Shown: positions 8,406 through 16,947 of the stretch, piece after piece | Numbering within the stretch: position 1 is the first letter of the stretch | Layout: each line of letters starts with the position of its first letter | From: Actinomycetota bacterium | Lineage (GTDB): Bacteria > Actinomycetota > Acidimicrobiia > Acidimicrobiales > Ilumatobacteraceae | NCBI GenBank assembly: GCA_005787785.1 | Contig: SXZT01000137.1 | Coordinates: 1 to 35,844, forward strand | Length of the DNA: 35,844 nt | Reading direction: 5' to 3' | Notes under the pieces: generated by a model | What the model was told of the DNA's origin: nothing | Databases searched by the model: none | What the model saw: only the letters and a program-made list of their open reading frames with translations | Translations under genes and position numbers: made by a program

Positions 8406-9620
8406 TCACTCGATGCGCATGCCGGCGATCGCACGGGCGATCACCAGTTGCTGAATCTCTGAGGTGCCCTCGAAGATGGTGTGAATCTTCGCGTCGCGGT
8501 GCATGCGCTCGACGTGGTATTCGCGCGTGTAGCCGTAGCCGCCGAGAATTTGGATTGCGTCCTCGGTGACCCTGACAGCCATTTCCGATGCGTAGTACTT
8601 CGACATCGAGCCTTCGGCGTTCTTGAAGCCACCGTTCTTGGCAAGCCATGCGGCGCGCCAGATGAGCAGACGGGCTGCATCGATTTCGGTGATCATGTTG
8701 GCGAGCTTGAAGGCAATCGCCTGGTTCATGATGATCGGCTTGCCGAACGCGGTGCGCTCCTTGGCATATTCGAGTGCGATCTCGTACGCACCGCGCGCGA
8801 TGCCGAGAGCCTGCGCGCCGACTGCCGGACGCGTGGCTTCGAACGTTTTCATCGCGGGCTGGCCCTCGCCTGTGCGACCGGCTTCGCGTGCACGGGCAAG
8901 CTTCGCGTCGAGCTTCTCCTTGCCGCCGAGCAGACAGCGACCTGGGATGCGCACGTCGTCGAGCACCACCTCCGCAGTGTGGCTCGCCTTGATGCCGTGC
9001 TTTTCGTACTTCTGGCCCTGACTGCAACCCTTGGTTCCGGGCGGGATGACGAACGATGCCTGGCCACGACCTTTCAGCGCGGGGTCGACCGCGGCGACGA
9101 CGACGTGCACGTTGGCAATGCCACCGTTGGTGATCCACGCCTTGGTTCCGTTCAGTACCCACTCGTCGGTTGCCTCGTCGTAGACGGCCCGCGTGCGCAG
9201 GCTCGACACGTCGGATCCGGCATCGGGTTCGCTCACGCAGAATGCACCGAGCTTCACGTCGTTCGCATCGCCGTAGCACTGCGGCACCCATTCCATCATC
9301 TGTTCGGGAGTGCCGTTGCCGGCAATACCCGCGGCCGCGAGGCCCGAGCCCATGATTGCCATACCGATACCGCCGTCACCGCAGAACAACTCTTCGATGG
9401 AAACAGGCATCATGAGGCCGGTCGGATCAGCCATCGCGTTCATCAGGAATTCCCAGCCGTAGAGACCGATCTTTGCGGCTTCCTGCACGACGGGCCACGG
9501 GAACTCTTCGCGGTCATCCCATTCGCGCGCGGCCGGACGGATGACGTCTCTCGCGAAAGTGCGAACCCATTCCTGAATCTGCAGTTGATCGTCGTTGAGT
9601 TGGAGGGAGAACTCTGCCAT
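8406..9620 (-). CDS. Acyl-CoA dehydrogenase
   Basis: This is a 404-residue flavoenzyme of the acyl-CoA dehydrogenase family. It shows the FAD/substrate stretches GAFCVSEPDAGSDVSSL and WVLNGTKAWITNGG, the C-terminal ILGGYGYTREYHVERMHRD, and the catalytic glutamate in IFEGTSEIQ (about residue 384). Members oxidise acyl-CoA to the trans-2-enoyl-CoA and pass electrons to electron-transfer flavoprotein in fatty-acid or branched-chain amino-acid breakdown. Chain specificity is not readable. An insertion around LLGGKEKLDAKLARAREAG is slightly longer than in short-chain enzymes. It is monocistronic, with its own promoter just upstream and a hairpin separating it from the preceding operon. Confidence 0.92.
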   Translation of the reverse strand: MAEFSLQLNDDQLQIQEWVRTFARDVIRPAAREWDDREEFPWPVVQEAAKIGLYGWEFLMNAMADPTGLMMPVSIEELFCGDGGIGMAIMGSGLAAAGIAGNGTPEQMMEWVPQCYGDANDVKLGAFCVSEPDAGSDVSSLRTRAVYDEATDEWVLNGTKAWITNGGIANVHVVVAAVDPALKGRGQASFVIPPGTKGCSQGQKYEKHGIKASHTAEVVLDDVRIPGRCLLGGKEKLDAKLARAREAGRTGEGQPAMKTFEATRPAVGAQALGIARGAYEIALEYAKERTAFGKPIIMNQAIAFKLANMITEIDAARLLIWRAAWLAKNGGFKNAEGSMSKYYASEMAVRVTEDAIQILGGYGYTREYHVERMHRDAKIHTIFEGTSEIQQLVIARAIAGMRIE

Positions 9621-9626
9621 GTCCCT

Positions 9627-9632
9627 AAGTTA
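9627..9632 (-). promoter_or_regulatory. -10 element (TAACTT) of the acyl-CoA dehydrogenase gene, leaderless
   Basis: On the minus strand TAACTT ends 6 bases before the ATG at 9620. There is no ribosome-binding site in the gap, so a leaderless transcript is likely. Confidence 0.5.
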
Positions 9633-9700
9633 CCCGCGGGTAGGACTTCTCCTCCAACTCACCAAAGGGGGCTCCGGCGAGCGGCGGTGCAGGTCGTCCG

Positions 9701-9755
9701 AGGGTTCTCGGTGTGTAGATACCCGAAAAACGGGTATCTACACACCGAGAACCCT
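9701..9755. terminator. Perfect 25-bp hairpin with 5-base loop; probable terminator or repeat element
   Basis: Positions 9701-9725 are exactly complementary to 9731-9755, with an AAAAA loop at 9726-9730 on the plus strand. It begins 5 bases past the stop codon of the acyltransferase gene (minus strand), where a terminator is expected at the end of the cysS operon. No T-run follows on the minus strand, and the stem is longer and more perfect than most intrinsic terminators, so a mobile or repeated palindromic unit is an alternative. Confidence 0.6.
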
Positions 9756-9760
9756 GGGGG

Positions 9761-11809
9761 TTAGAGGGTGAGGAGGGCGGGGGCGATGGTCTCCATGATC
9801 AGCTTCGCCCCGGGTTTGTAGACATGCACCCCGTCCCAGCGGTAGCCGAGGTCATTCGCGATGATCGAACTCGTGCACCACTCGCGCGGGCCGTTCACGA
9901 ACACCGTCGTCGTCGCATTCTCGGTTGCCACTTGTTGCAGGAGTTCGTTGAGATGTCGCGTGCGCGTGTCGTCACCGCGTTCGGGAATTGCCGGGATTCC
10001 CGCACCCGCAACGTTTTGCGGTCGCATGCAGGGCACCTCAAGCAGGCCGACTTTGCCGACACCACCGGCGATCAGCGCGTCGATTCCCTTTTTCACCTGC
10101 GCCTTGAAGAGAGTGTCGGCCTGGGGTGTGAAGAAGGCGTAGTTCGTACCCGCGTGAAGGACGTCGAGAACCTCCCACGCTCCGATGACCACGAGCGCAA
10201 TCTCGGCATCTGCCTTCTTGGCAGCACCCGTCCACTTGCCATCCCAGCCCTGACACGTGTCGAAGTTCTGCTTGAAGTCGATTCCCGAACTGATGCCCGT
10301 ACCGAACTCGTACACGCCGCAACCCGAGATCGAACCGTTCGACACGGTGAACGTCTTTTCGATGCCTGACGGCTGGTTGATGGCGAGGGCCTTTGCCTGC
10401 GAGTCGCCGACAATGAGGAGACGCCGTGGGTCGGACAACACGGGAAGCGTTGTGCTTGGCGCAATGACCACCGGTTGGGTGGTCTGTGACGGATCCTCGA
10501 GTGGGATCGTTGTCGTGGCACCGAACACCTGGTCGGGTCCCTGGTCCATGGAGATGTCGATGGGTTTCGTGGCTGCGAGCGCGATTCCCACACTCGCGGT
10601 GAGGACGATTGCCGCGATGCCGTAGCACGTGGCGGTGACCGCGATGTCGCGCCTGTTTTCGTTGTCGCGATCGCTCAGAATCGCCCGCCAACGACCGATG
10701 ACGCCGCCACGAAGCGGCTCTTCGACGAATCGGTAACTGGCCTCGGTCACGATGACGGTGATGACGAGCGCGACAAAGAAATTCCCTGCTCCGTCACGCG
10801 CATTTGCGAAGAGGAAGATCGGCCAATGCCAGAGATACAGGCCATAGGACCGCTTGCCGATTTCGACCAGCGGCCGCGAACCGAGCGCGCCCCGGACTGC
10901 CACCGCATTCGGATGCACCGCCGTGGCGACGAGAACGAGGGATGACACCGACACGAGCGCCAGCCCACCCCGGTAGAGGAACGCACCCTCGACGGTGAGT
11001 GAAAGCGCGAGAAGCACCAGCACCGCGGAACTCGCAACTGCCGCCACCGAAAGCGTTCGCTCGGGAATTTCGGCGACCTTCGCGCGGCCCGTCATCGTCC
11101 ACGGACGCCACAGCAGCGCGCCCGCAGCGCCGAGGAGGAGACCTGTGGAACGCGTGAGCGTGGAGAGGTACAGGAAATTCACACGGTCCTGGTTCGACCC
11201 GTCGTACAGCACGGCCGTGAGAACCATGATGACGGCCGCGATGACGACGAGGGTTTGCGCCGCCTTCGCGCGGCTGCGTCGCCATCGCAACAAGCCTATG
11301 AATGCAAACGGCCAGAGCAGGTACCACTGCTCTTCGACGGCGAGCGACCAGAGGTGACGCAGCAGCGGTGGATCCTTCGGGGCGAAGTACGGGACGTCGG
11401 TGAAAAAGACTTGCCACCAGTTCGAGACGTAGAAGACCGCCGACAAAAAGTCTTGGCGCAGTTGAGCAACTTTGTAGTCGGAGAACAACAGCGCCCATGC
11501 CGACACCACCACCAACATGACGAACAGTGTGGGCAGCAGACGCCGCGCCCGGCGGTACCAGAACTGCTTCAACGCGATGCTTTGGTTCTCTTCGGCTTCC
11601 TCCAACAACAGTGAGGTGATGAGAAAGCCACTGACGACGAAGAACACTTCGACACCGATGAAACCACCCTGCATCCAGCTGAACTTGGCGTGGTAGAAGA
11701 TGACCACAATGACCGCGAGCGCGCGGAGCCCGTCGAGCGCAGGCACGTAGCCCATCGATGGTGGCTGGAAGTTGCCGCGTGCAGCGGGAACCGAGAAGTG
11801 CTCCTTCAT
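9761..11809 (-). CDS. OatA-like membrane acyltransferase with C-terminal SGNH domain
   Basis: This is a 682-residue fusion. The N-terminal part is an acyltransferase-3 membrane domain with about ten helices, opening with YVPALDGLRALAVIVVIFYH (His40), then GGFIGVEVFFVVSGFLIT and YRRARRLLPTLF. The C-terminal third is a periplasmic SGNH hydrolase-like domain with the GDS motif in RRLLIVGDSQ (about residue 467) and a final YRWDGVHVYKPGA carrying the Asp and His. Such proteins move acetyl groups across the membrane onto peptidoglycan, polysaccharide or other envelope sugars. ATG 11809 overlaps the upstream MFS stop (ATGA), which supports this start and an operon; a Ser/Thr/Pro-rich linker separates the domains. 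Confidence 0.85.
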   Translation of the reverse strand: MKEHFSVPAARGNFQPPSMGYVPALDGLRALAVIVVIFYHAKFSWMQGGFIGVEVFFVVSGFLITSLLLEEAEENQSIALKQFWYRRARRLLPTLFVMLVVVSAWALLFSDYKVAQLRQDFLSAVFYVSNWWQVFFTDVPYFAPKDPPLLRHLWSLAVEEQWYLLWPFAFIGLLRWRRSRAKAAQTLVVIAAVIMVLTAVLYDGSNQDRVNFLYLSTLTRSTGLLLGAAGALLWRPWTMTGRAKVAEIPERTLSVAAVASSAVLVLLALSLTVEGAFLYRGGLALVSVSSLVLVATAVHPNAVAVRGALGSRPLVEIGKRSYGLYLWHWPIFLFANARDGAGNFFVALVITVIVTEASYRFVEEPLRGGVIGRWRAILSDRDNENRRDIAVTATCYGIAAIVLTASVGIALAATKPIDISMDQGPDQVFGATTTIPLEDPSQTTQPVVIAPSTTLPVLSDPRRLLIVGDSQAKALAINQPSGIEKTFTVSNGSISGCGVYEFGTGISSGIDFKQNFDTCQGWDGKWTGAAKKADAEIALVVIGAWEVLDVLHAGTNYAFFTPQADTLFKAQVKKGIDALIAGGVGKVGLLEVPCMRPQNVAGAGIPAIPERGDDTRTRHLNELLQQVATENATTTVFVNGPREWCTSSIIANDLGYRWDGVHVYKPGAKLIMETIAPALLTL

Positions 11810-12942
11810 GACCTGCCCGCAGACGTTACGAGAAGCAAGGCCAGAAGCGTGAGCACCGCGGCCATGACGTACGGCCAACCGACTCCCGCACTGTCGAACA
11901 TGAGACCCGCAACGGCCGGACCAATGATTCGCGACAACGCACCGGCCGACTGTTGGACACCAAGCGCCTCACCCCGCTTGTCGGGTGCAACCGAGTCGGC
12001 GACCGCGCTGGTGAGCGACGGAGTAATTACACCCTGACCGATGGACAAAAGCGCCAATGCGACGAACAGCACGACCCACATTTCAGCAACGGATAACACG
12101 AGGAATCCGCCGATCAACACGACAAAACCCGACGAAAGGAGGCGCATCGAGCCGAACGACTTCGTGAGCGGCCCGATGAGCACACCCTGCACGATGACGA
12201 GCATCACGCCGACGACGAGGAACACCGCCGCGGCAGAGCCCTCGGTGAGGTCGAAGCGTCGCTCACCGAACAAGGCAAAAGTTGCCTCGAACCCGGCGAA
12301 TGCCGAGCCGGCGAGCAATGCTGTTCCCGTGTAGCGGTTCACGGCGAAACGACGTCGCACTCGGGTCGCCTCGCGTTGCGCGCGCGTGGTGTTGGTTTCG
12401 GGAAGACGGAACCATGCCGCAACCGCGTTGCAAAGAGCGAAGGCCGAAGCAACGTAGAACGGCACGTGCGGGCCTCCGAGAGCGGCGAGTCCGCCGAGGG
12501 CAGGACCGAAGACGAAACCCACGCCGAAGGCCGCACCGAGCATGCCGAGCAGGCGCGGTCGGTCCTCGGGTGATGCGATGTCGGTGATGGCGCTCTGCGC
12601 AACCGACACGCTCGCCCCCGACGCGCCATCGATGAAGCGTGCGAGGAACAACAACCACAAAACGCCGGCGGCTCCCGTGAGGAAACTGCCAACGGCGGTG
12701 CCGAGCAGCGACACGATGATGACGGGCTTGCGACCGACACGATCCGAGAGGCGTCCGAGAACCGGAGCAAAGAAAAACTGTGCGATCGAGAACATCGAGA
12801 ACAACAGACCGACTTCGAGACCACTCGCACCGAAACGTTCGGCATAACGCCCGAGAATCGGCACCACCATTCCAAAGCCCACCATGTCGAGGGCCACGGT
12901 GCTCCAGATCGTCCAGAAACCCTTCGGATAGCGCTTCTTCAT
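11806..12942 (-). CDS. MFS transporter, TetA/multidrug-efflux type
   Basis: This is a 378-residue major facilitator protein. The loop 2-3 motif reads GRLSDRVGRKPVI and the first helix FWTIWSTVALDMVGFGMVVPIL is typical of TetA-like drug:proton antiporters, as is FIDGASGASVSVAQSAITD. About 12 hydrophobic segments are present, and a central loop rich in Arg and Thr (NTTRAQREATRVRRR) splits the two halves. The substrate is unknown. It lies 22 bases after cysS and overlaps the acyltransferase by 4 bases, so the three are probably one transcript. The link with cysteinyl-tRNA synthetase is probably only positional. Confidence 0.85.
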   Translation of the reverse strand: MKKRYPKGFWTIWSTVALDMVGFGMVVPILGRYAERFGASGLEVGLLFSMFSIAQFFFAPVLGRLSDRVGRKPVIIVSLLGTAVGSFLTGAAGVLWLLFLARFIDGASGASVSVAQSAITDIASPEDRPRLLGMLGAAFGVGFVFGPALGGLAALGGPHVPFYVASAFALCNAVAAWFRLPETNTTRAQREATRVRRRFAVNRYTGTALLAGSAFAGFEATFALFGERRFDLTEGSAAAVFLVVGVMLVIVQGVLIGPLTKSFGSMRLLSSGFVVLIGGFLVLSVAEMWVVLFVALALLSIGQGVITPSLTSAVADSVAPDKRGEALGVQQSAGALSRIIGPAVAGLMFDSAGVGWPYVMAAVLTLLALLLVTSAGRS

Positions 12943-12964
12943 CCCGGTGTTCGACCCCGAGACG

Positions 12965-14323
12965 TCACCCGCGACGCACGCGGGTGCCGCCCTTCGTCGT
13001 CTCTACGACGTAACCCGCCGCCTGGATCTCACCGCGGAGGGCATCGGCTCGGGCGAAATCCTTTGCCGCACGCGCCGCATCGAGATCGGCGGCCTTTGCG
13101 ACCATCATCGGGTCGACGTCGCCGACGTCGGTGATCGACAACCCGAATGCGGTACACATCTCGCGCACCGCGGCCGCGAGCGAGGCGGCCTGCACTGCGT
13201 TTCCCCCATCGATGGCGGCGTTCGCGCTACGCATCGTGTCGAACATCAACGCCGTCGCGGCGGGCGTATCGAGATCGTTGTCCATCACTGCGCGGAACGC
13301 GTCGAGCGATGCGACATCGGCCGGTGCGCTCGCAGCATCGATGCGCGCGACAAATGCGTCGATACCCGAGAGAGCTTTGACGGCTGCATCGATGTTGTCC
13401 TGGCCGACACGCACCGGCGACCTGTAGTGCGTCTGCAGCAAGAGCATGCGGTATGCGCGCGGGTCGTACTTGTCGACGAGGTCGAGGAGGTTCGCCACGT
13501 TGCCAAGGCTCTTCGACATCTTCTCACCTTCGGCATCGACGACGAATCCGTTGTGCATCCAGTGTGCCGCGAACTGCTTTCCCAGCGCCACGGCCTGGGC
13601 GCGTTCGTTCTCGTGGTGCGGAAAGCGCAGGTCGGCTCCGCCGCAGTGCAGGTCAAATCCCTCGCCCAGAAGTTCGAGGCTCATGACGACACACTCGCTG
13701 TGCCAACCCGGCCGCCCGTCACCCCACGGGGACGGCCACGCAGGTTCACCCGGCTTGCTGAACTTCCAGAGTGCAAAGTCTGCAGGGTGGCGCTTCTCGC
13801 CGGCACCCAGCACCTCGCGCTCACCGCCACCGGCGAGCATGTCCTCGAGTCGTTGATGCGCCAACAACCCGTAGTCGTCGACCGAGGTAACCGACAGGTA
13901 CACCCCGTCGGAGGTTGAATAGGCGCGGTCGTTGGCGACGAGTGTGGCGATCATGTCGACCACGCTCTCGACGTACTCGGTTGCGTGGGGCACATCGGTG
14001 GGTCGTTCGACGCCCAAGGCCCCCATCGCGCGAAACCAGACGTCTTCGCACTTGTGAGTGATCTCCTGCCAGGGTCTGTCCTCACGGTTCGCCCGATCGA
14101 TGATTTTGCCGTCGATGTCGGTGAGGTTGGAGACTAGGCGCACCCGCACGCCGGTCCCCGTGAGAGAGCGCCGCAGGATGTCATAGACGAGCGTGGCCCG
14201 ACCATGGCCGAGGTGCGGCGGGCCGTAAACCGTCGGCCCGCAGAGATAGATGGAAAGGTGCCCCGGCCGGCGCATCGCGAGGGGTCGGATCCCCCGTGAG
14301 GCCGTGTCATAGAGGGAAAGCAC
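12965..14323 (-). CDS. cysS: Cysteine--tRNA ligase
   Basis: This class I synthetase of 452 residues attaches cysteine to its tRNA. The HIGH motif appears as HLGH (37-40) after the zinc-ligand cysteine in YLCGPTVYGPP (Cys28). Other zinc ligands are in WHSECV and FPHHENE, and KMSKS is intact in GEKMSKSLGN (near residue 267). The paralogue MshC (mycothiol ligase) was considered, but the opening LYDTASR and the CGPTVY block fit CysRS better. The start is a GTG with TAGAGT only 6 bases upstream, so the mRNA is probably leaderless. It heads a minus-strand operon with an MFS exporter and an acyltransferase and diverges from valS across 24 bases. Confidence 0.9.
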   Translation of the reverse strand: MLSLYDTASRGIRPLAMRRPGHLSIYLCGPTVYGPPHLGHGRATLVYDILRRSLTGTGVRVRLVSNLTDIDGKIIDRANREDRPWQEITHKCEDVWFRAMGALGVERPTDVPHATEYVESVVDMIATLVANDRAYSTSDGVYLSVTSVDDYGLLAHQRLEDMLAGGGEREVLGAGEKRHPADFALWKFSKPGEPAWPSPWGDGRPGWHSECVVMSLELLGEGFDLHCGGADLRFPHHENERAQAVALGKQFAAHWMHNGFVVDAEGEKMSKSLGNVANLLDLVDKYDPRAYRMLLLQTHYRSPVRVGQDNIDAAVKALSGIDAFVARIDAASAPADVASLDAFRAVMDNDLDTPAATALMFDTMRSANAAIDGGNAVQAASLAAAVREMCTAFGLSITDVGDVDPMMVAKAADLDAARAAKDFARADALRGEIQAAGYVVETTKGGTRVRRG

Positions 14324-14329
14324 GTTCTG

Positions 14330-14335
14330 ACTCTA
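14330..14335 (-). promoter_or_regulatory. -10 element (TAGAGT) of cysS, leaderless
   Basis: On the minus strand TAGAGT ends 6 bases before the GTG start of cysS. It shares bases 14334-14335 with the valS -10 element on the other strand. Confidence 0.5.
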
Positions 14336-14339
14336 GGGT
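14334..14339 (+). promoter_or_regulatory. -10 element (TAGGGT) of valS, leaderless
   Basis: TAGGGT ends 8 bases before the ATG at 14348. The spacing favours that ATG over the in-frame GTG at 14342 as the valS start. It overlaps the cysS -10 element by two bases. Confidence 0.5.
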
Positions 14340-14347
14340 AAGTGCCT

Positions 14348-16924
14348 ATGCCAAACCCCCCTGAGAAGCCAACTCTCGACGGGATCGAGAGTCGTTGGTC
14401 GGCGACCTGGCAGGTCGAGGGCGTCTACACGTTCGACAGGAATCGCAAGCGCAGCGGAGTGTTCGCGATCGATACGCCCCCACCCACCGTCAGTGGTTCA
14501 CTGCACATGGGACACGTTTTTTCCTACACGCACACCGACACGTTGGCGCGTTTCTGGCGCATGTCGGGCAAGGCCGTCTTTTATCCGATGGGCTGGGATG
14601 ACAACGGGCTGCCCACCGAACGCCGCGTTCAGAACTACTACGGCGTCACGTGCGACCCATCCGTCGCGTACGACCCGAACTTCACTCCTCCGTTCCACGG
14701 CGACCCGCCGAAGGATCATAAATCGCTGCCCATTTCGCGGCCGAATTTCATCGAGTTGTGCAACGAACTCACCCACGAGGATGAAAAGGTATTCGAGGAA
14801 CTGTTCCGCCGGCTCGGCCTGTCGGTCGACTGGTCACTTCTCTACACGACCATCGAAGAGCGCAGCCGTCGCGTCAGTCAACGGGCGTTCCTAAACAATC
14901 TCGCCCGCGGCGAGGCCTATTCGCAGGAAGCGCCAACGCTGTGGGACGTCGACTTCGACACCGCGGTTGCCCAGGCGGAACTCGAGGACCGTGATCGACC
15001 CGGCGCCTACCACACGCTCACGTTCCACAAGACCGACGGCTCGGGCGACATTCTCATCGACACCACGCGTCCCGAACTGCTCGCGGCGTGCGTCGCGCTC
15101 GTGGCGCACCCCGACGACGAGCGCTACCAGCCGCTGTTCGGCATGACGGTTCGTACACCACTTTTCGACGTCGAAGTTCCGATCGTGGCCCACTCTCTCG
15201 CGCAGCCCGACAAGGGAACCGGCATCGCCATGATCTGCACCTTCGGCGACACCACGGACGTCACGTGGTGGCGCGAACTGAACCTTCCGACGCGCGCGAT
15301 CATCGCCCGAAACGGCCGCATCATCGCCGACGCGCCCGACGCCATCACGTCACAGCGCGGTCGCGACAACTACGCCGCCATCGCCGGCAAGAACGTGAGG
15401 CAGGCGCAGACCGCCATCGTCGAACAGCTGCGCGCGAATGGCGAGATGACCGGGGAACCTCGGGCAATCACCCACCCCGTGAAGTTTTTCGAAAAAGGCG
15501 AACGCCCACTCGAAATCGTCACCTCACGCCAGTGGTACATCCGCAACGGTGGCCGCGAAGCGGACCTGCGTTCTCGTCTCGTGCGCCGCGGGCACGAACT
15601 CACGTGGCATCCCGACCATATGCGCCATCGCTACGAGAATTGGGTCGAGGGACTGAACGGCGACTGGCTGATCAGTCGTCAGCGCTACTTCGGCGTTCCC
15701 ATTCCGCTGTGGTACCCCGTTCTCGCCGACGGATCGATCGACTACGACCATCCGCTCGTTCCAGAACAGAACCAACTACCCATCGACCCCAGCACCGACG
15801 TTCCCGCCGGCCACAGCGAATCGCAGCGCGGTGTGCCGGGTGGATTCATCGGTGACCCTGACGTCATGGACACGTGGGCGACGAGTTCGCTCACCCCACA
15901 AATCGCGGGTGGCTGGCTCGACGACCCGGCCATGTTCGTCAACATCTTCCCGATGGATGTGCGCCCGCAAGCCCACGAGATCATTCGCACGTGGCTCTTC
16001 TCCACGATGGTGCGCTCTCATTTCGAACACGACGTCGCTCCGTGGTCGAATGCCGCGTTGTCCGGATGGATCCTCGACCCCGACCGCAAGAAGATGTCAA
16101 AGTCGAAGGGCAACGTGGTCACACCGATCGATCTGTTCGACAAGTACGGCAGCGATGCAGTGCGTTACTGGGCCGCCAGCGCCCGGCCCGGCGTCGACAC
16201 CGCGTTCAGCGAGGAACAAATGAAGGTCGGGCGCAAGCTCGCCACGAAGCTGCTGAATGTCACGAAGTTCGTTCTCTCATTCGGTGATGTCGACCCGACC
16301 GCAGTGCCCACCGCACGCGTCGACGTTGCCATGCTCAACCGGCTCGCAGGTGTCGTCGACGAGTGCACACAGGCCTTCACCGGATACGACTACGCGCGCT
16401 CACTCGAGCGTACCGAGGCATTTTTCTGGTGGTTCTGCGACGACTACGTGGAGCTCGTCAAGCAACGCGCTTATGAAGTCGACGGGGTGTCGTCTGCCGA
16501 TTCGGCTTCGGCGCGGGTTGCCCTGCGCCGCGCACTGTCGGCGATTCAGCGCCTCTTTGCACCACTCATTCCCTTCGTCGCCGAGGAGGTCTGGCGTTGG
16601 TGGAACGACATCTCGATCCACACGACTCCTTGGCCACAGCGCAGCGAACTGCTTGCGGGTTGCTCCCCCGTCGCCGACCACGAGGCAGATCTCGAGGCAA
16701 TCTGCAGCATCCTTGCCGCGGTACGCAGGGCCAAGACCGAGGCGAAGGTGTCACAGCGCGCCGAAGTCGCATCCCTCGCCGTGTCGGGGCCCGACGCGGC
16801 GCTCGCCGCAGTGCGTGACGCGATGATTGACCTCACGTTTGCCGGGTCGGTGAAAAGCCACACTCTGACCAGTGGCAGCGAAATCGTCGCATTCGTCACT
16901 CTTGCTGCGACCGCAGCCGAATAG
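14348..16924 (+). CDS. valS: Valine--tRNA ligase
   Basis: This class I synthetase of 858 residues charges tRNA-Val. The opening TPPPTVSGSLHMGH (43-56) holds the HIGH motif in the form usual for ValRS, the editing domain has DTTRPELLAACVALVAHPDD, and RKKMSKSKGNVVTP (near residue 582) is the KMSKS loop. The C-terminus ends soon after the anticodon-binding domain and lacks the long coiled-coil arm of E. coli-type ValRS, so it resembles the shorter type found in some Actinobacteria and in archaea. I prefer ATG 14348 over GTG 14342 because of the position of the -10 box. It is followed after 23 bases by the LCP protein gene, which has its own promoter. Confidence 0.93.
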   Translation: MPNPPEKPTLDGIESRWSATWQVEGVYTFDRNRKRSGVFAIDTPPPTVSGSLHMGHVFSYTHTDTLARFWRMSGKAVFYPMGWDDNGLPTERRVQNYYGVTCDPSVAYDPNFTPPFHGDPPKDHKSLPISRPNFIELCNELTHEDEKVFEELFRRLGLSVDWSLLYTTIEERSRRVSQRAFLNNLARGEAYSQEAPTLWDVDFDTAVAQAELEDRDRPGAYHTLTFHKTDGSGDILIDTTRPELLAACVALVAHPDDERYQPLFGMTVRTPLFDVEVPIVAHSLAQPDKGTGIAMICTFGDTTDVTWWRELNLPTRAIIARNGRIIADAPDAITSQRGRDNYAAIAGKNVRQAQTAIVEQLRANGEMTGEPRAITHPVKFFEKGERPLEIVTSRQWYIRNGGREADLRSRLVRRGHELTWHPDHMRHRYENWVEGLNGDWLISRQRYFGVPIPLWYPVLADGSIDYDHPLVPEQNQLPIDPSTDVPAGHSESQRGVPGGFIGDPDVMDTWATSSLTPQIAGGWLDDPAMFVNIFPMDVRPQAHEIIRTWLFSTMVRSHFEHDVAPWSNAALSGWILDPDRKKMSKSKGNVVTPIDLFDKYGSDAVRYWAASARPGVDTAFSEEQMKVGRKLATKLLNVTKFVLSFGDVDPTAVPTARVDVAMLNRLAGVVDECTQAFTGYDYARSLERTEAFFWWFCDDYVELVKQRAYEVDGVSSADSASARVALRRALSAIQRLFAPLIPFVAEEVWRWWNDISIHTTPWPQRSELLAGCSPVADHEADLEAICSILAAVRRAKTEAKVSQRAEVASLAVSGPDAALAAVRDAMIDLTFAGSVKSHTLTSGSEIVAFVTLAATAAE

Positions 16925-16934
16925 GTCGGGCAGG

Positions 16935-16940
16935 TAGCGT
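16935..16940 (+). promoter_or_regulatory. -10 element (TAGCGT) of the LCP protein gene, leaderless
   Basis: TAGCGT ends 7 bases before the ATG at 16948, in the short gap after valS, and no ribosome-binding site is present. Confidence 0.5.
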
Positions 16941-16947
16941 CGAGGTC

